Part shown: positions 1-7,975 of the stretch, piece after piece | How the letters are laid out: each line of letters opens with the position of its first letter | Position numbering within the stretch: position 1 is the stretch's first letter | NCBI GenBank assembly: GCA_036397475.1 | Contig: DASWIV010000112.1 | Span: 1 to 25,056, forward strand | Reading direction: 5' to 3' | Source: DASWIV01 sp036397475 | GTDB lineage: Bacteria > JAJVIF01 > JAPKYR01 | Length of the DNA stretch: 25,056 bases | The notes under the pieces: model-generated | What the model was told of the DNA's origin: nothing | The model's input: only the letters and a program-made list of their open reading frames with translations | Databases searched by the model: none | Position numbers and translations under genes: made by a program

Positions 1-1
1 A

Positions 2-1384
2 TTCGATGCGGTTACCAGCACGAACGTTACCGGTGGAAGTGAGACTTATTCGACTTATTCTGTTGAGGTCAGTGGAATAGAATTGTCGAATTCTGATCCG
101 GTTCCGGTGTGGATATCCGCGGAAAAGGGAATGGATTTCGATGAATTACTTCCGGGGAAAACTCAGTCGATATGGCACCCGAAAATTGAGATGCCTGTGG
201 AAATAAATATTCCTGGCGGGGAATTCGATCTAGATTTTTTCGATGAAAAGACGTTGACACATATCGGGTACAATCTTGTAAACGATTTCGAACCGGCGCT
301 TATCAGGAACGGTTCAAACCAGATGATTTTATCTTTCATTGCATATGAACCGACAGAGGATGCGAAGTTTCCGTTGTTCGCTGTGTCGGGAGATGGCGGG
401 ATCGAATTCGGAGAAGGGATTTCGGGGGGATGGTTCGCGCTTTATGGGGGGGAGCTAAGTGAGAGGAATAAGGCGGTGACTGGGTCGAACGGGCAGGCGT
501 TCCAGTATTTCTGGAATCCGTCGGACGCCATGATAAGCACAACGCCAAAAATCGGAGGGCCATTCGAGGATGAAGGTTCTCACAGCGGAACGCCGCAGGA
601 TAATGCCGGGGAATTGATTTATTCGGTAGATGGATTCCCGATGTTGTTCGGCGATGAAGGTGGAAATATCAAGATGAGGATGGGTTCGAAGCCGAATGTC
701 GCAGGGACGGAGACGTGGCCGATTTTTTCGGGTACAGAATACACGCTGACAAATTCGGGGGATCTTTATCTAAGCCTGTCGAGATGCGGAGTGACGATGT
801 CGGATGGCATATATTACATATTTCTGTGGAGCTACAATTTCGATGGGTATGTGCAAGAAGTTTATTCTCTTGATTCGTTGGGGACGATGTGGTCGCAACC
901 GTCGGTTGTGTACCAGAACGGCGCGGAATTATTTACAGGCGTGCATGATCCGGGAGTCTGGGTCGATGAGGATGAAGGGATACATATTGTTTTCGCGCTT
1001 GAGTTATTTACACTGGCGCAGAATCTTGTTTACGGGTATAAGGCGGATGGAGATGCCTGGGATTTTTCGGATTTTATTACAATTGAAAATTACAGTGCGG
1101 ATAACGGATTGAGGGATACGCAGGTAGTGACGGTTGAAAAGTTCGGTGAGACTTTTGTGATTTTAAGTTATGAGTCAGGAGGGGTTGTTTATACCAGGTG
1201 GAAGAAATTATCGGATGAAGTGTTCAGCGACGAAATTCAGGTTAATATTATTAAGGGAGCGGTGCTTCCCGATGTTTACCCAAATAATATGGGAGGAGTT
1301 GTGTTCGGGTATGAGGCAATTGACGGGACGGGATCAGATTTGACGGATATTTTTTACAGGCGGGTAGATGTAGTGCAGAAATAA
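2..1384 (+). CDS. Secreted beta-propeller-like protein, 5' end outside window
   Basis: The reading frame is open from base 2 and ends at TAA 1382-1384, so the gene starts upstream and at least 461 residues are visible. A TTG at 83 could be read as a start, but it has no clear ribosome site and the frame runs on upstream. The product is acidic and rich in Gly, Asp and aromatic residues. It has loosely repeated strands such as DPGVWVDEDEGIHIVFA (around 945-1010) and a final FYRRVDV, a pattern seen in BNR/sialidase-like propellers of secreted proteins. No catalytic residues could be assigned. It is most likely a surface or secreted protein of unknown role, like the other large exported proteins in the window. 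It converges on the minus-strand remnant at 1403-1660. The coding call is firm; the fold is inference. Confidence 0.8.
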   Translation, partial: FDAVTSTNVTGGSETYSTYSVEVSGIELSNSDPVPVWISAEKGMDFDELLPGKTQSIWHPKIEMPVEINIPGGEFDLDFFDEKTLTHIGYNLVNDFEPALIRNGSNQMILSFIAYEPTEDAKFPLFAVSGDGGIEFGEGISGGWFALYGGELSERNKAVTGSNGQAFQYFWNPSDAMISTTPKIGGPFEDEGSHSGTPQDNAGELIYSVDGFPMLFGDEGGNIKMRMGSKPNVAGTETWPIFSGTEYTLTNSGDLYLSLSRCGVTMSDGIYYIFLWSYNFDGYVQEVYSLDSLGTMWSQPSVVYQNGAELFTGVHDPGVWVDEDEGIHIVFALELFTLAQNLVYGYKADGDAWDFSDFITIENYSADNGLRDTQVVTVEKFGETFVILSYESGGVVYTRWKKLSDEVFSDEIQVNIIKGAVLPDVYPNNMGGVVFGYEAIDGTGSDLTDIFYRRVDVVQK

Positions 1385-1402
1385 TGCCAGGGGGCGATGG
1401 TA

Positions 1403-1660
1403 TCACTTCGAATTATTGTGGCGGCAGGTGATGATGCGGACTTTTTCCATCGTCACTAATCCTTCCCCTATCATTTTATCCAGGTCGGGGAGGAATGCTT
1501 CGATCTTATCCTGCTCATCGACAATCTCAACAACAATCGGCAAATCCTCGGAGAGGAATCCCAGCATGACGATCAAGCGATTTTCCGGCGATACTGTCCA
1601 GCGGGATTCGAACATGGTCCATATTAATCCTGCCAGAAAACATCCGGCAAGATTCACCAC
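1403..1660 (-). pseudogene. CrcB(FluC)-DUF190 deletion-fusion remnant
   Basis: The 85-residue frame has two unrelated halves. Residues 1-36 (VNLAGCFLAGLIW...SPENRLIVMLGFL) match the segment of CrcB/FluC fluoride channels around the conserved GT-x-x-VN-x-x-G-x-F region up to the GFxGG turn. Residues 37-80 (SEDLPIVVEIVDEQDKIEAF...MIGEGLVTMEKVRII) match the C-terminal half of DUF190 (PII-like) proteins. The switch lies near 1552. The start of the channel, its later helices and the DUF190 N-terminus are all missing. Upstream the frame hits a stop at 1670-1672, and the GTG at 1660 has no evident ribosome site. crcB and DUF190 genes are often neighbours, so one internal deletion would give this structure. 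It is most likely a decaying remnant; expression as a short chimera cannot be excluded. Confidence 0.7.
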
Positions 1661-1815
1661 ACTCCGAATTTATTTCGACATTGGGAGTAATTTATCAGAA
1701 AGAATGGTGGGAATCCAACAGATTGTTTGTCGTGAATAATTAATGAAACCGGATATATTCGAGCAGCTAGAACATAGTACGGTTGGGCGAATGCGCATGT
1801 AACCCAATGCTCAAA

Positions 1816-2850
1816 CTAGAAAATACTTGAGCCAACGTGGAATTCATCATACCCTACTCCAATGCAAAGATATCCAGAGATAGATCCATCCGGTTCTTTG
1901 AAATAAAATAATGCATATGACCGCAACTCGCCATCAACAATCGGAGATGAATCTAATTTATACGCATAATTTCCAGCCAGGTCATTTGGCAACAACTGAT
2001 CACCATTTGATAAATTTGGAACTGGCTCTGTCAATGGTTCCCACTTATAATAAAGTGGCACATCGAACCAGCCTACTTCTTTAATTGGATTTCCGGTATA
2101 TGGATTAATCCATGAAGATGGATTCTTATCACCTAAAAATTCAATGTAGTAATTAATGCTAAACGGAACATCATGAGTTACCTCACCAAGCCGAAACATC
2201 ACATCATCAATAAATTTAGACAATATGTATATTCTGGCTCGCGCATCATCATTTTCAGGAATTCCAAAACGTATCCGATTTTCAGCGGTAAACATAGAAC
2301 CATCAAGCATTTCGGGAGTGGTTTCATATTTAAACTTTATTGACCTGCCGTCCGTTAAGGCGAACATTGGATCTCCCCCCCATGGCTTGTCCTCCCCATT
2401 AGTGAGATCTGGATCAAATACCAAATCCTGATTACCCATATGAATTTGAAAATGAAGAGTAGAATTGGCAGGATCTATATCATAATAAATATCGCCTTCG
2501 GAATATTGTTCCGTATTAATAATAGGGTTGCCTGTATATCTGTTTTCGAAAATAACGGGAATAAGTCCATTAGTTAACATTTCATCGTAAGATTCAGGAA
2601 ATTGGCTGCCTAATAGCATATGGTTAGTACCAATTGCGTTCATAATCGCCGATTCAATAATTACAGTCTTAAGATAAAATTCGACACTTCCCAGATCATT
2701 CTCTGGCCAAACTTTATCCAGATTATCTATTTTCCTGTCATTTGACGCTACAGGAACTGTCGATGAATCTTCGTGCTGCATGGTTTGAATCGCGCATGAC
2801 TGGCTTAGCATTAAAAGGCATAATAAAATTAACAGAGATTTGAGTTTCAT
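1816..2850 (-). CDS. Lipoprotein of unknown function with two YTGNPI segments
   Basis: The 344-residue protein starts at ATG 2850, preceded by AGGAGG at a normal distance. Residues 1-19 form a lipoprotein signal (MKLKSLLILLCLLMLSQSC) with lipidation Cys at 19, so it should be membrane anchored. The mature part is acidic and has no family I recognise. Two related stretches occur: FENRYTGNPIINTE followed by DIYYDID, and WINPYTGNPIKEVG followed by LYYKWEP, which suggests an internal duplication. The wording FPESYDEMLTNGLIPVI before the first copy resembles segments seen in pilin-like secreted proteins, but no prepilin signal is present. It lies 15 bp downstream of the 83-residue exported protein and is probably co-transcribed with it. 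The gene is AT-richer than its neighbours. Confidence 0.85.
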   Translation of the reverse strand: MKLKSLLILLCLLMLSQSCAIQTMQHEDSSTVPVASNDRKIDNLDKVWPENDLGSVEFYLKTVIIESAIMNAIGTNHMLLGSQFPESYDEMLTNGLIPVIFENRYTGNPIINTEQYSEGDIYYDIDPANSTLHFQIHMGNQDLVFDPDLTNGEDKPWGGDPMFALTDGRSIKFKYETTPEMLDGSMFTAENRIRFGIPENDDARARIYILSKFIDDVMFRLGEVTHDVPFSINYYIEFLGDKNPSSWINPYTGNPIKEVGWFDVPLYYKWEPLTEPVPNLSNGDQLLPNDLAGNYAYKLDSSPIVDGELRSYALFYFKEPDGSISGYLCIGVGYDEFHVGSSIF

Positions 2851-2865
2851 GGTTTAACCTCCTAC

Positions 2866-3117
2866 CTATTCGCAACCATAAGGTTGATCATAATTCGGGC
2901 AATTAATCCTAAACGGCGCAACTGAATAAACATGTCTCTCTGCCAGAGGAGGATCCAGTGCGGGCTCATCGAAAGAAGGAAGCAGCATTTGTTCTTCGTC
3001 ATTTAAGTGAATATCGAGGAGATAAGCTGCATCTTCATCAGGGGGCCATGAAGACACCTTTGCAGTAAAGAACAGCATTAGTGAAAAAGACAGAATAATT
3101 GAGGTTGCAATTTTCAA
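2866..3117 (-). CDS. Small exported protein (83 aa), unknown
   Basis: The start is TTG (3115-3117 on the plus strand read as caa). It is chosen because a perfect AGGAGG lies seven bases upstream and because it gives a complete signal peptide: MKIATS, a hydrophobic core IILSFSLMLFF, then TAKVSS. The mature part is about 60 residues, acidic and Pro-rich, with two Cys near the C-terminus (RINCPNYDQPYGCE) that could form a disulfide. No family is recognised. It precedes the 344-residue lipoprotein by 15 bp on the same strand, so the two probably form one transcript from the promoter at 3140-3168. Joint export suggests a shared envelope role, but this is inference only. Confidence 0.7.
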   Translation of the reverse strand: MKIATSIILSFSLMLFFTAKVSSWPPDEDAAYLLDIHLNDEEQMLLPSFDEPALDPPLAERHVYSVAPFRINCPNYDQPYGCE

Positions 3118-3139
3118 TGGAACACCTCCTATTTTTAAA

Positions 3140-3168
3140 ATTATCCCCGGTCTATGTTAAAAAATCAA
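3140..3168 (-). promoter_or_regulatory. Sigma70-like promoter for the 83-aa/344-aa unit
   Basis: On the minus strand TTGATT (3163-3168) is followed after 17 bases by GATAAT (3140-3145). The -10 box matches consensus at 5/6 positions and the -35 at 4/6. It ends about 20 bases upstream of the TTG start and its AGGAGG. It is assigned by eye only. Confidence 0.5.
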
Positions 3169-3280
3169 TATTCATATAAAAAGAAACGAATGGCTCATTG
3201 TCAGGAGCTTGATAATAATATGACACTCTGCAGTATTGCGATTTGAAAAGCTTTGATGGCAGCCAGGGTGACACAGGTAA

Positions 3281-3308
3281 TTTTTGTTCCTATTAGATGG
3301 ATTATAAT
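3281..3308 (+). promoter_or_regulatory. Possible flhA promoter
   Basis: A perfect TATAAT (3303-3308) sits about 35 bases upstream of the proposed flhA start. The best -35 at proper spacing is TTTTTG (3281-3286), which is weak. No sigma28- or sigma54-type flagellar promoter was seen in 3118-3343. The rest of that 226-bp gap holds no gene I can support. Confidence 0.3.
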
Positions 3309-3343
3309 GTGACTGGATTTGATTAAGTCCGGGCGGATGGTAC

Positions 3344-5464
3344 TTGTCCCGGCCAGTTGTGCCATACATGGAAGCAATACTACGTAACCAGATACTAGGG
3401 CGACTTCTGACCAACAGGGATTTTTTCTTCCCCGTGATGGTCATATTGTCGATCGTGATGTTCGTGATCCCGTTCCCGACATTCATGCTCGACCTGTTCA
3501 TTTCGTTCGCGTTCGCGTCGGCATTTATAACCATCCTGCTGGCGATCGCGGTAAATGAGCCGATTGAATTTTCCGTGTTTCCGACGTGGATCCTGATGTC
3601 CACCGTTTTCTTCCTGGCACTCACGATATCCACCACGCGATCAATTCTGACAATCGCCGACGCCGGTAACATTATCGAGACGTTTGGCACGTGGGTAACC
3701 CGCGGGAACTATGTTGTCGGTATGGTGATTTTTATAATCATCGTAATAACCAACTACATCGTAATCGCGAACGGCACAACCCGTATCGGCGAGGTCGCGG
3801 CGAGATTCACCCTCGACGCCATGCCCGGCAAGCAGATGTCGATCGATGCCGACCTGACCAATGGATTGATCTCGGAAGATCAGGCGAGGGGCAGAAGGAA
3901 GAAACTTGAGCAGGAAGCTGATTATTACGGAGCGATGGATGGCGCGAGCAGATTCATAAAGGGACTCGCGATCGTCACTATCATCATAACGATCGTGAAT
4001 ATCGGTGCGGGATTTATCATCGGAATGGCGCAGAAGGGAATGGACGCAGCGACCGCGGCGGAGACGTACACAAGGCTGACGATCGGTGACGGCCTCGTAT
4101 CTCAGCTTCCAGCACTGCTGATTTCTGTAGCGACCGGTATCATGGTGACGAACGCTGCGTCGGACAAAAACGTCAGCACGAACATATTGGAGCAAGTCGG
4201 AGCTCAGCCAAGAAGCATAACTATGGCGTCCGGAGCGATAGCGATCCTTGGATTCCTGCCGGGTATGCCCAAGCTTATTTTATGGCCATTGGCTGTCGGA
4301 GTTTATTTAATTGGGAACACGATTCTCAGAACTCGCGAAAAGGATGCTGAGGCTGAAGCCGCGAGAAAAGCCAGAACCGAAGCACGCCCGTCGAAGGAGA
4401 CACCCGAAGAAGTACTTAAGACGTTGAGTGTCGATCCGATGCAGATCGAGATCGGATTCTCACTTGTACCGCTTGTTGACACAAAAGAGGAAGGCGACCT
4501 GCTCGACCGGATAACAATAATACGAAAACAGATTGCGAACGAGATCGGCATAGTAATTCCACCAATCAGGATAAGGGACAATATCCAGCTCAAGCCCAGT
4601 GAATATGTCGTGCGGATTCGCGGGAATGAGGTCGCAAGGCATGAATTAATGACTGATCGCCTGCTTGCAATAAATCCAGGATCTGCTGAAGCGGAAATTC
4701 TGGGGATCGAATCGAGGGAGCCAGCGTACGGGTATCCCGCTTTCTGGATCACTGAAGAAGACAGGCCGAGGGCTGAAGCACTCGGGTATACGATTGTCGA
4801 TCCGGTAAGCGTGATGGCTACGCACCTGACCGAACTCATCAGGCAGCATGCGGATGAATTCCTCGACAGGCAGAATCTGCAGGGACTCGTAGACAGGCTG
4901 AAGGAAGATTACCCGGTTGTTGTCGACGAGCTTATTCCAGATACGCTAAGCCTCGGCGATGTGTTAAAGGTGCTTAGAAATCTTCTCGCTGAAAGAATCA
5001 GCATACGCGATCTCGCGACAATTTTTGAAACGCTCGCCGACCATGTCGGGTTAACGAAGGATCCGGATCTGCTTACCGAGTACGTAAGGGCAGCGCTTTC
5101 AAGGCAGATAACGTACAAGATTCAATCGTCGACCGGCGAAGTAAAGGTCATCACACTGGCACCGGGGCTGGAAAATCTGCTAGAATCCAACCTCCGGCAG
5201 ACGGCTGCCGGCCAATATCCTGTACTGGAACCCGAAGCATACACAAGAATGATGGGTTCCCTGGTCAAATTGTGCAACCAGGTTAGAGAGCGCGGATACC
5301 AGCCGGTATTACTGGTTGGACCAAAACTACGTCTTCCGCTTGCACGCCTGCTTGGAGGCGGAGTACGAGACCTGACAGTTGTAAGTTATGCCGAGATAAA
5401 CCCCGAGATCAGGATCGAGAGTATCGGGGTCCTGGAGATGAGCGCAGATGGTAATGCGAATTAA
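3344..5464 (+). CDS. flhA: Flagellar export gate protein FlhA
   Basis: FlhA is the large membrane component of the flagellar type III export gate. Its N-terminal half spans the inner membrane, and its cytoplasmic C-terminal domain docks chaperone-substrate complexes. The 706 residues match the usual family length. Hydrophobic helices begin at about residue 29 (FFPVMVILSIVMFVIPFPTF) and several follow up to about residue 325. The FHIPEP signature RIGEVAARFTLDAMPGKQM begins at R147. The C-terminal domain contains IEIGFSLVPL and the RVRGN-like VVRIRGNEV. The start is uncertain: TTG 3344 follows GGGCGGATGG, while ATG 3368 (MEAILRNQ) keeps all helices and may be the true start. The last 17 bases overlap flhF, showing translational coupling. 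No flhB or other gate genes are adjacent. Confidence 0.97.
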   Translation: MSRPVVPYMEAILRNQILGRLLTNRDFFFPVMVILSIVMFVIPFPTFMLDLFISFAFASAFITILLAIAVNEPIEFSVFPTWILMSTVFFLALTISTTRSILTIADAGNIIETFGTWVTRGNYVVGMVIFIIIVITNYIVIANGTTRIGEVAARFTLDAMPGKQMSIDADLTNGLISEDQARGRRKKLEQEADYYGAMDGASRFIKGLAIVTIIITIVNIGAGFIIGMAQKGMDAATAAETYTRLTIGDGLVSQLPALLISVATGIMVTNAASDKNVSTNILEQVGAQPRSITMASGAIAILGFLPGMPKLILWPLAVGVYLIGNTILRTREKDAEAEAARKARTEARPSKETPEEVLKTLSVDPMQIEIGFSLVPLVDTKEEGDLLDRITIIRKQIANEIGIVIPPIRIRDNIQLKPSEYVVRIRGNEVARHELMTDRLLAINPGSAEAEILGIESREPAYGYPAFWITEEDRPRAEALGYTIVDPVSVMATHLTELIRQHADEFLDRQNLQGLVDRLKEDYPVVVDELIPDTLSLGDVLKVLRNLLAERISIRDLATIFETLADHVGLTKDPDLLTEYVRAALSRQITYKIQSSTGEVKVITLAPGLENLLESNLRQTAAGQYPVLEPEAYTRMMGSLVKLCNQVRERGYQPVLLVGPKLRLPLARLLGGGVRDLTVVSYAEINPEIRIESIGVLEMSADGNAN

Positions 5465-6755
5465 GCGATACGAAGCTGAAGAAAAGGAGCTTCCCAGGAT
5501 AATTCGCCAGATACGTCGTGATCTCGGTGAGAACGCCGTTGTCAAAACGAAGAGGTTCAGGAAAGGCAGCATTCTCGGCATGGGCGGAAAGCCGATGGTC
5601 GAGGTCTATGCCGGTGTCGAGAGGGAAGTCAAAAGCGACATCGATTCATCCGACATGAGAACAAATATAAACGCGGGCGCATTACTCGAACAATTACTTC
5701 CGGATAATTCAAACGGATTCACGCCATCGAATAATTCACATCTCGCCAACCAGATAGGGAATACAAAGCCGGTAACAATATACCAGCCTCCCGGACGGTC
5801 GCCCATGGTAAATACGCATGAAAGCGCAACACAAACCATGACCGCCAGCACGTCGAGGCTGGAGACTGAAGTACAAAGGCTTGCGGGGGAAATAGCACAG
5901 ATCAGAAGGGCGCTCGAAGATGGCATCGGATTCAAAAAGGAAGAAGCCGACGATAAACGCCAGTTTCCACAGTGGCTGAATCATATTAGAGACCGCCTGA
6001 TTGAGAATGAACTGGATCCGTCGATCGCGGAAAAAATGCTCGAGGAAACCCTGAAATCCGCCGATGCCGAGACGCTTCTGGATTTCGAGGGAACAATCGC
6101 CGCTTTTCAAAGAACAGTTGTTCAGAATATTGAAGGCCGTGGCGCGATGAAGGGAATACAGGCCCCGAGAATTCTGTCGCTTGCCGGGCCGACTGGTGTC
6201 GGAAAAACCACCACTCTCGCGAAACTCGCGGCAACTGCCAGCCTGCTCGATAAACAGAGAGTCGGACTCCTGTCGGCTGATACGTACAGGATCGCAGCAA
6301 TCGATCAACTGAAAACGTTCGCCGGAATTCTGGATATTCCACTGAAGGTAGTTTTTTCTCCTGCGGAAATGCGGGAGGCGATTTCGGCGTGGAGCAATAT
6401 GGACCGGATCTTTATCGATACGGCCGGACGGTCGCCGAACAATGACGAGCGGATAGAGGAACTGAGGGAATTGATGGACGCGAACAGCGATGTCGAGTGC
6501 CATTTAGTGATCAGCGCGACAACCCGGTATACCGACATGCAGAAAATATGCAAAAGGTTCCACCCGTCCGATTTTACGAGAATTGTTTTCACGAAAATTG
6601 ACGAGACAGAAAAACTGGGTCCGGTACTCGGGCTTTTATACAGCGAAGGAATTCCCGCGAGTTACCTTACGAACGGACAGAGTGTACCGGACGATATAAT
6701 CCTGGCGGATGAGAACGATCTCACGAGCCTTGTTGTCAGGAAGAGCCTGGGGTGA
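5448..6755 (+). CDS. flhF: Flagellar SRP-type GTPase FlhF
   Basis: FlhF is the third SRP GTPase, alongside Ffh and FtsY, and marks the site of polar or patterned flagellar assembly. The 435-residue protein has the expected order. The N-terminal B domain starts MRIKRYEAEEKELPRII, with the RRDLGENAVV motif typical of the family. A variable linker of about 100 residues and a helical N domain follow. The G domain has Walker A GPTGVGKT at 247-254, the ADTYRIAAIDQLKT segment, DTAGR at 324-328 and TKID at 382-385. ATG 5448 lies inside the end of flhA; a second ATG two codons on is also possible. The small gene at 6763 and flhG follow at once, the standard order for placing flagella. All GTPase residues checked are intact. 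Confidence 0.97.
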   Translation: MVMRIKRYEAEEKELPRIIRQIRRDLGENAVVKTKRFRKGSILGMGGKPMVEVYAGVEREVKSDIDSSDMRTNINAGALLEQLLPDNSNGFTPSNNSHLANQIGNTKPVTIYQPPGRSPMVNTHESATQTMTASTSRLETEVQRLAGEIAQIRRALEDGIGFKKEEADDKRQFPQWLNHIRDRLIENELDPSIAEKMLEETLKSADAETLLDFEGTIAAFQRTVVQNIEGRGAMKGIQAPRILSLAGPTGVGKTTTLAKLAATASLLDKQRVGLLSADTYRIAAIDQLKTFAGILDIPLKVVFSPAEMREAISAWSNMDRIFIDTAGRSPNNDERIEELRELMDANSDVECHLVISATTRYTDMQKICKRFHPSDFTRIVFTKIDETEKLGPVLGLLYSEGIPASYLTNGQSVPDDIILADENDLTSLVVRKSLG

Positions 6756-6762
6756 AGTTGAA

Positions 6763-7011
6763 ATGTCGATTACTTTCGATCCGAAAAAATGGTCGAGCTC
6801 GCTCAGAAAAAATAAGCAGGGCAACGACGATGCCTTTCTAAAGCCGATTAAAATTTCACTGACCGAACTGAACTTTTTCAAATCCAAGTCTGGACGCTCG
6901 AGTGAAATGCTTCCATTCGCCGATGTCACACCCGACGAGGCGATCGTGCTGAAACCTCCTCCGGGAGGCAGAAATATGAGAACCATAAAGGGATCGAGCG
7001 ATGATGACTGA
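6763..7011 (+). CDS. 82-aa protein between flhF and flhG, unknown
   Basis: ATG 6763 starts 7 bases after the flhF stop, and the gene ends by overlapping the flhG start by 11 bases (TGA 7009-7011). The frame could be extended upstream to 6709, but that would overlap flhF and has no better ribosome site. The product is hydrophilic with no signal peptide or membrane segment. It has a basic N-terminal part (FDPKKWSSSLRKNKQ), a central IKISLTELNFFKSK, a Pro/Gly stretch LKPPPGGRNMRTIKG and an acidic tail. I recognise no family. Its fully coupled position between the GTPase and its ATPase regulator suggests a cytoplasmic accessory factor in flagellar placement, but this rests on context only. The gene could also be a poorly conserved spacer frame. 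Confidence 0.65.
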   Translation: MSITFDPKKWSSSLRKNKQGNDDAFLKPIKISLTELNFFKSKSGRSSEMLPFADVTPDEAIVLKPPPGGRNMRTIKGSSDDD

Positions 7012-7819
7012 CCAGGCACAAAAACTCAGGAGCCTGATCGAGCGCGCATCTCCCAAAATGCCGCACAAAGCTCGACGTATCGCTTTCCTGAGCGGAAAGG
7101 GAGGGGTTGGTAAAACCAGCCTCGCGGTTAATGTCTCTATCGCGCTTTCCAAGTTGCGAAAAAAAACATTGCTGATAGATTGCGACTTAGGCCTTGCGAA
7201 TGTCGATGTCCTTCTCGGTTACCAGTCCAATAGCTCGACCGACAAGGTGTACACGTCAGGAGGAGACATTCGCGAAGCGGTCGTGAATTTGCCGAATGGA
7301 TTATGGCTCCTCCCGGGATCGGGATCGGTTATTCCGAGGCAGGTTATCCGGAACCGGAGATTAGAGCAGATTCTGCAGGTGCTTGACGACAAGGCTGAAT
7401 TTATAATCATGGACGGCGCTGCGGGGATCGACGATGGCGTGCAGTATGTAGCGAGATTAGCGGATGAGGCAGTGATAATTTCCACCCCAGATAATACGTC
7501 GACAATCGACGCTTACAGATTGATAAAAATACTTCTCGAGGATCACAGGCATCCGGCGATCAGGTTGATCGTCAACAGGGCTGAGTCGATGAAGCTTGCG
7601 CGGCAGACAGCTACAGGGATAATTCGTGCAATGGATTCATTCCTATCCGAAAAGCCGGATTATCTAGGATGGGTGCCGTACGATCAGATTGTTGAGCGCG
7701 CGGGACGAGAGAGGCGCCCGCTTGTCGAGAAATATCCGGCAAGCGATTCGGCGAGGGCGATTGTAGCGATCGCGCACAGGCTGATAAATCCCCCACCGGT
7801 AGAGCCGGAAGCGGCGTAG
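7001..7819 (+). CDS. flhG: MinD-type ATPase FlhG (FleN/YlxH), flagellar number regulator
   Basis: FlhG is a ParA/MinD-family ATPase that controls flagellar number and stimulates the FlhF GTPase. The 272 residues open with DQAQKLR at 4-10, the activation helix known from FlhG proteins to contact FlhF. The deviant Walker A SGKGGVGKT follows, with KGGVGKT at 33-39, and then IDCDLGLANVDVLLG. Switch II is MDGAAGIDDGV, where many relatives read DTGAG or DTPAG. The C-terminal part IVNRAES...YLGWVPYD is typical. A membrane-targeting amphipathic helix could lie in VAIAHRLINPPPVE near the end. ATG 7001 and ATG 7004 are equivalent choices; the overlap with the preceding 82-aa gene argues for coupling. 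It is the last gene of the flagellar block, followed by a dispersed repeat. Confidence 0.96.
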   Translation: MMTDQAQKLRSLIERASPKMPHKARRIAFLSGKGGVGKTSLAVNVSIALSKLRKKTLLIDCDLGLANVDVLLGYQSNSSTDKVYTSGGDIREAVVNLPNGLWLLPGSGSVIPRQVIRNRRLEQILQVLDDKAEFIIMDGAAGIDDGVQYVARLADEAVIISTPDNTSTIDAYRLIKILLEDHRHPAIRLIVNRAESMKLARQTATGIIRAMDSFLSEKPDYLGWVPYDQIVERAGRERRPLVEKYPASDSARAIVAIAHRLINPPPVEPEAA

Positions 7820-7862
7820 AAAAATCACCGACATAAATTGCTGAAGCCAGGTTTGAGGGCAC

Positions 7863-7934
7863 CATCCGCACAGGTTGTGTGTGTAAATTTTCGGATGATA
7901 ATGAGCACTGACTAACAAGTTAGTCAATGCTACA
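7863..7934 (+). repeat. Dispersed intergenic repeat, copy 1
   Basis: The stretch begins with CAGGTTGTGTGTGTAA (7871-7886) and ends with the palindrome GCACTGACTAAC-AA-GTTAGTCAATGC (7905-7930) followed by TACA. The same ordered blocks recur at 23760-23826. The palindrome can form a 12-bp stem with one G-T pair. CATCCG (7863-7868) and CGGATG (7892-7897) form a second hairpin in this copy. It lies between flhG and the stop of the following minus-strand gene. Confidence 0.75.
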
Positions 7935-7975
7935 TATTTTGGAGCGCTTATTCCGTGATAAGTTCCAAACTTAAC

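Noticed and set aside
3172..3690. Minus-strand 172-codon frame across the flhA start
   Set aside because: It runs antisense into the FlhA membrane domain, lacks a ribosome site and resembles no protein family.
5736..6503. Minus-strand 255-codon frame inside flhF
   Set aside because: It is antisense to the conserved FlhF G domain and its translation resembles no protein.
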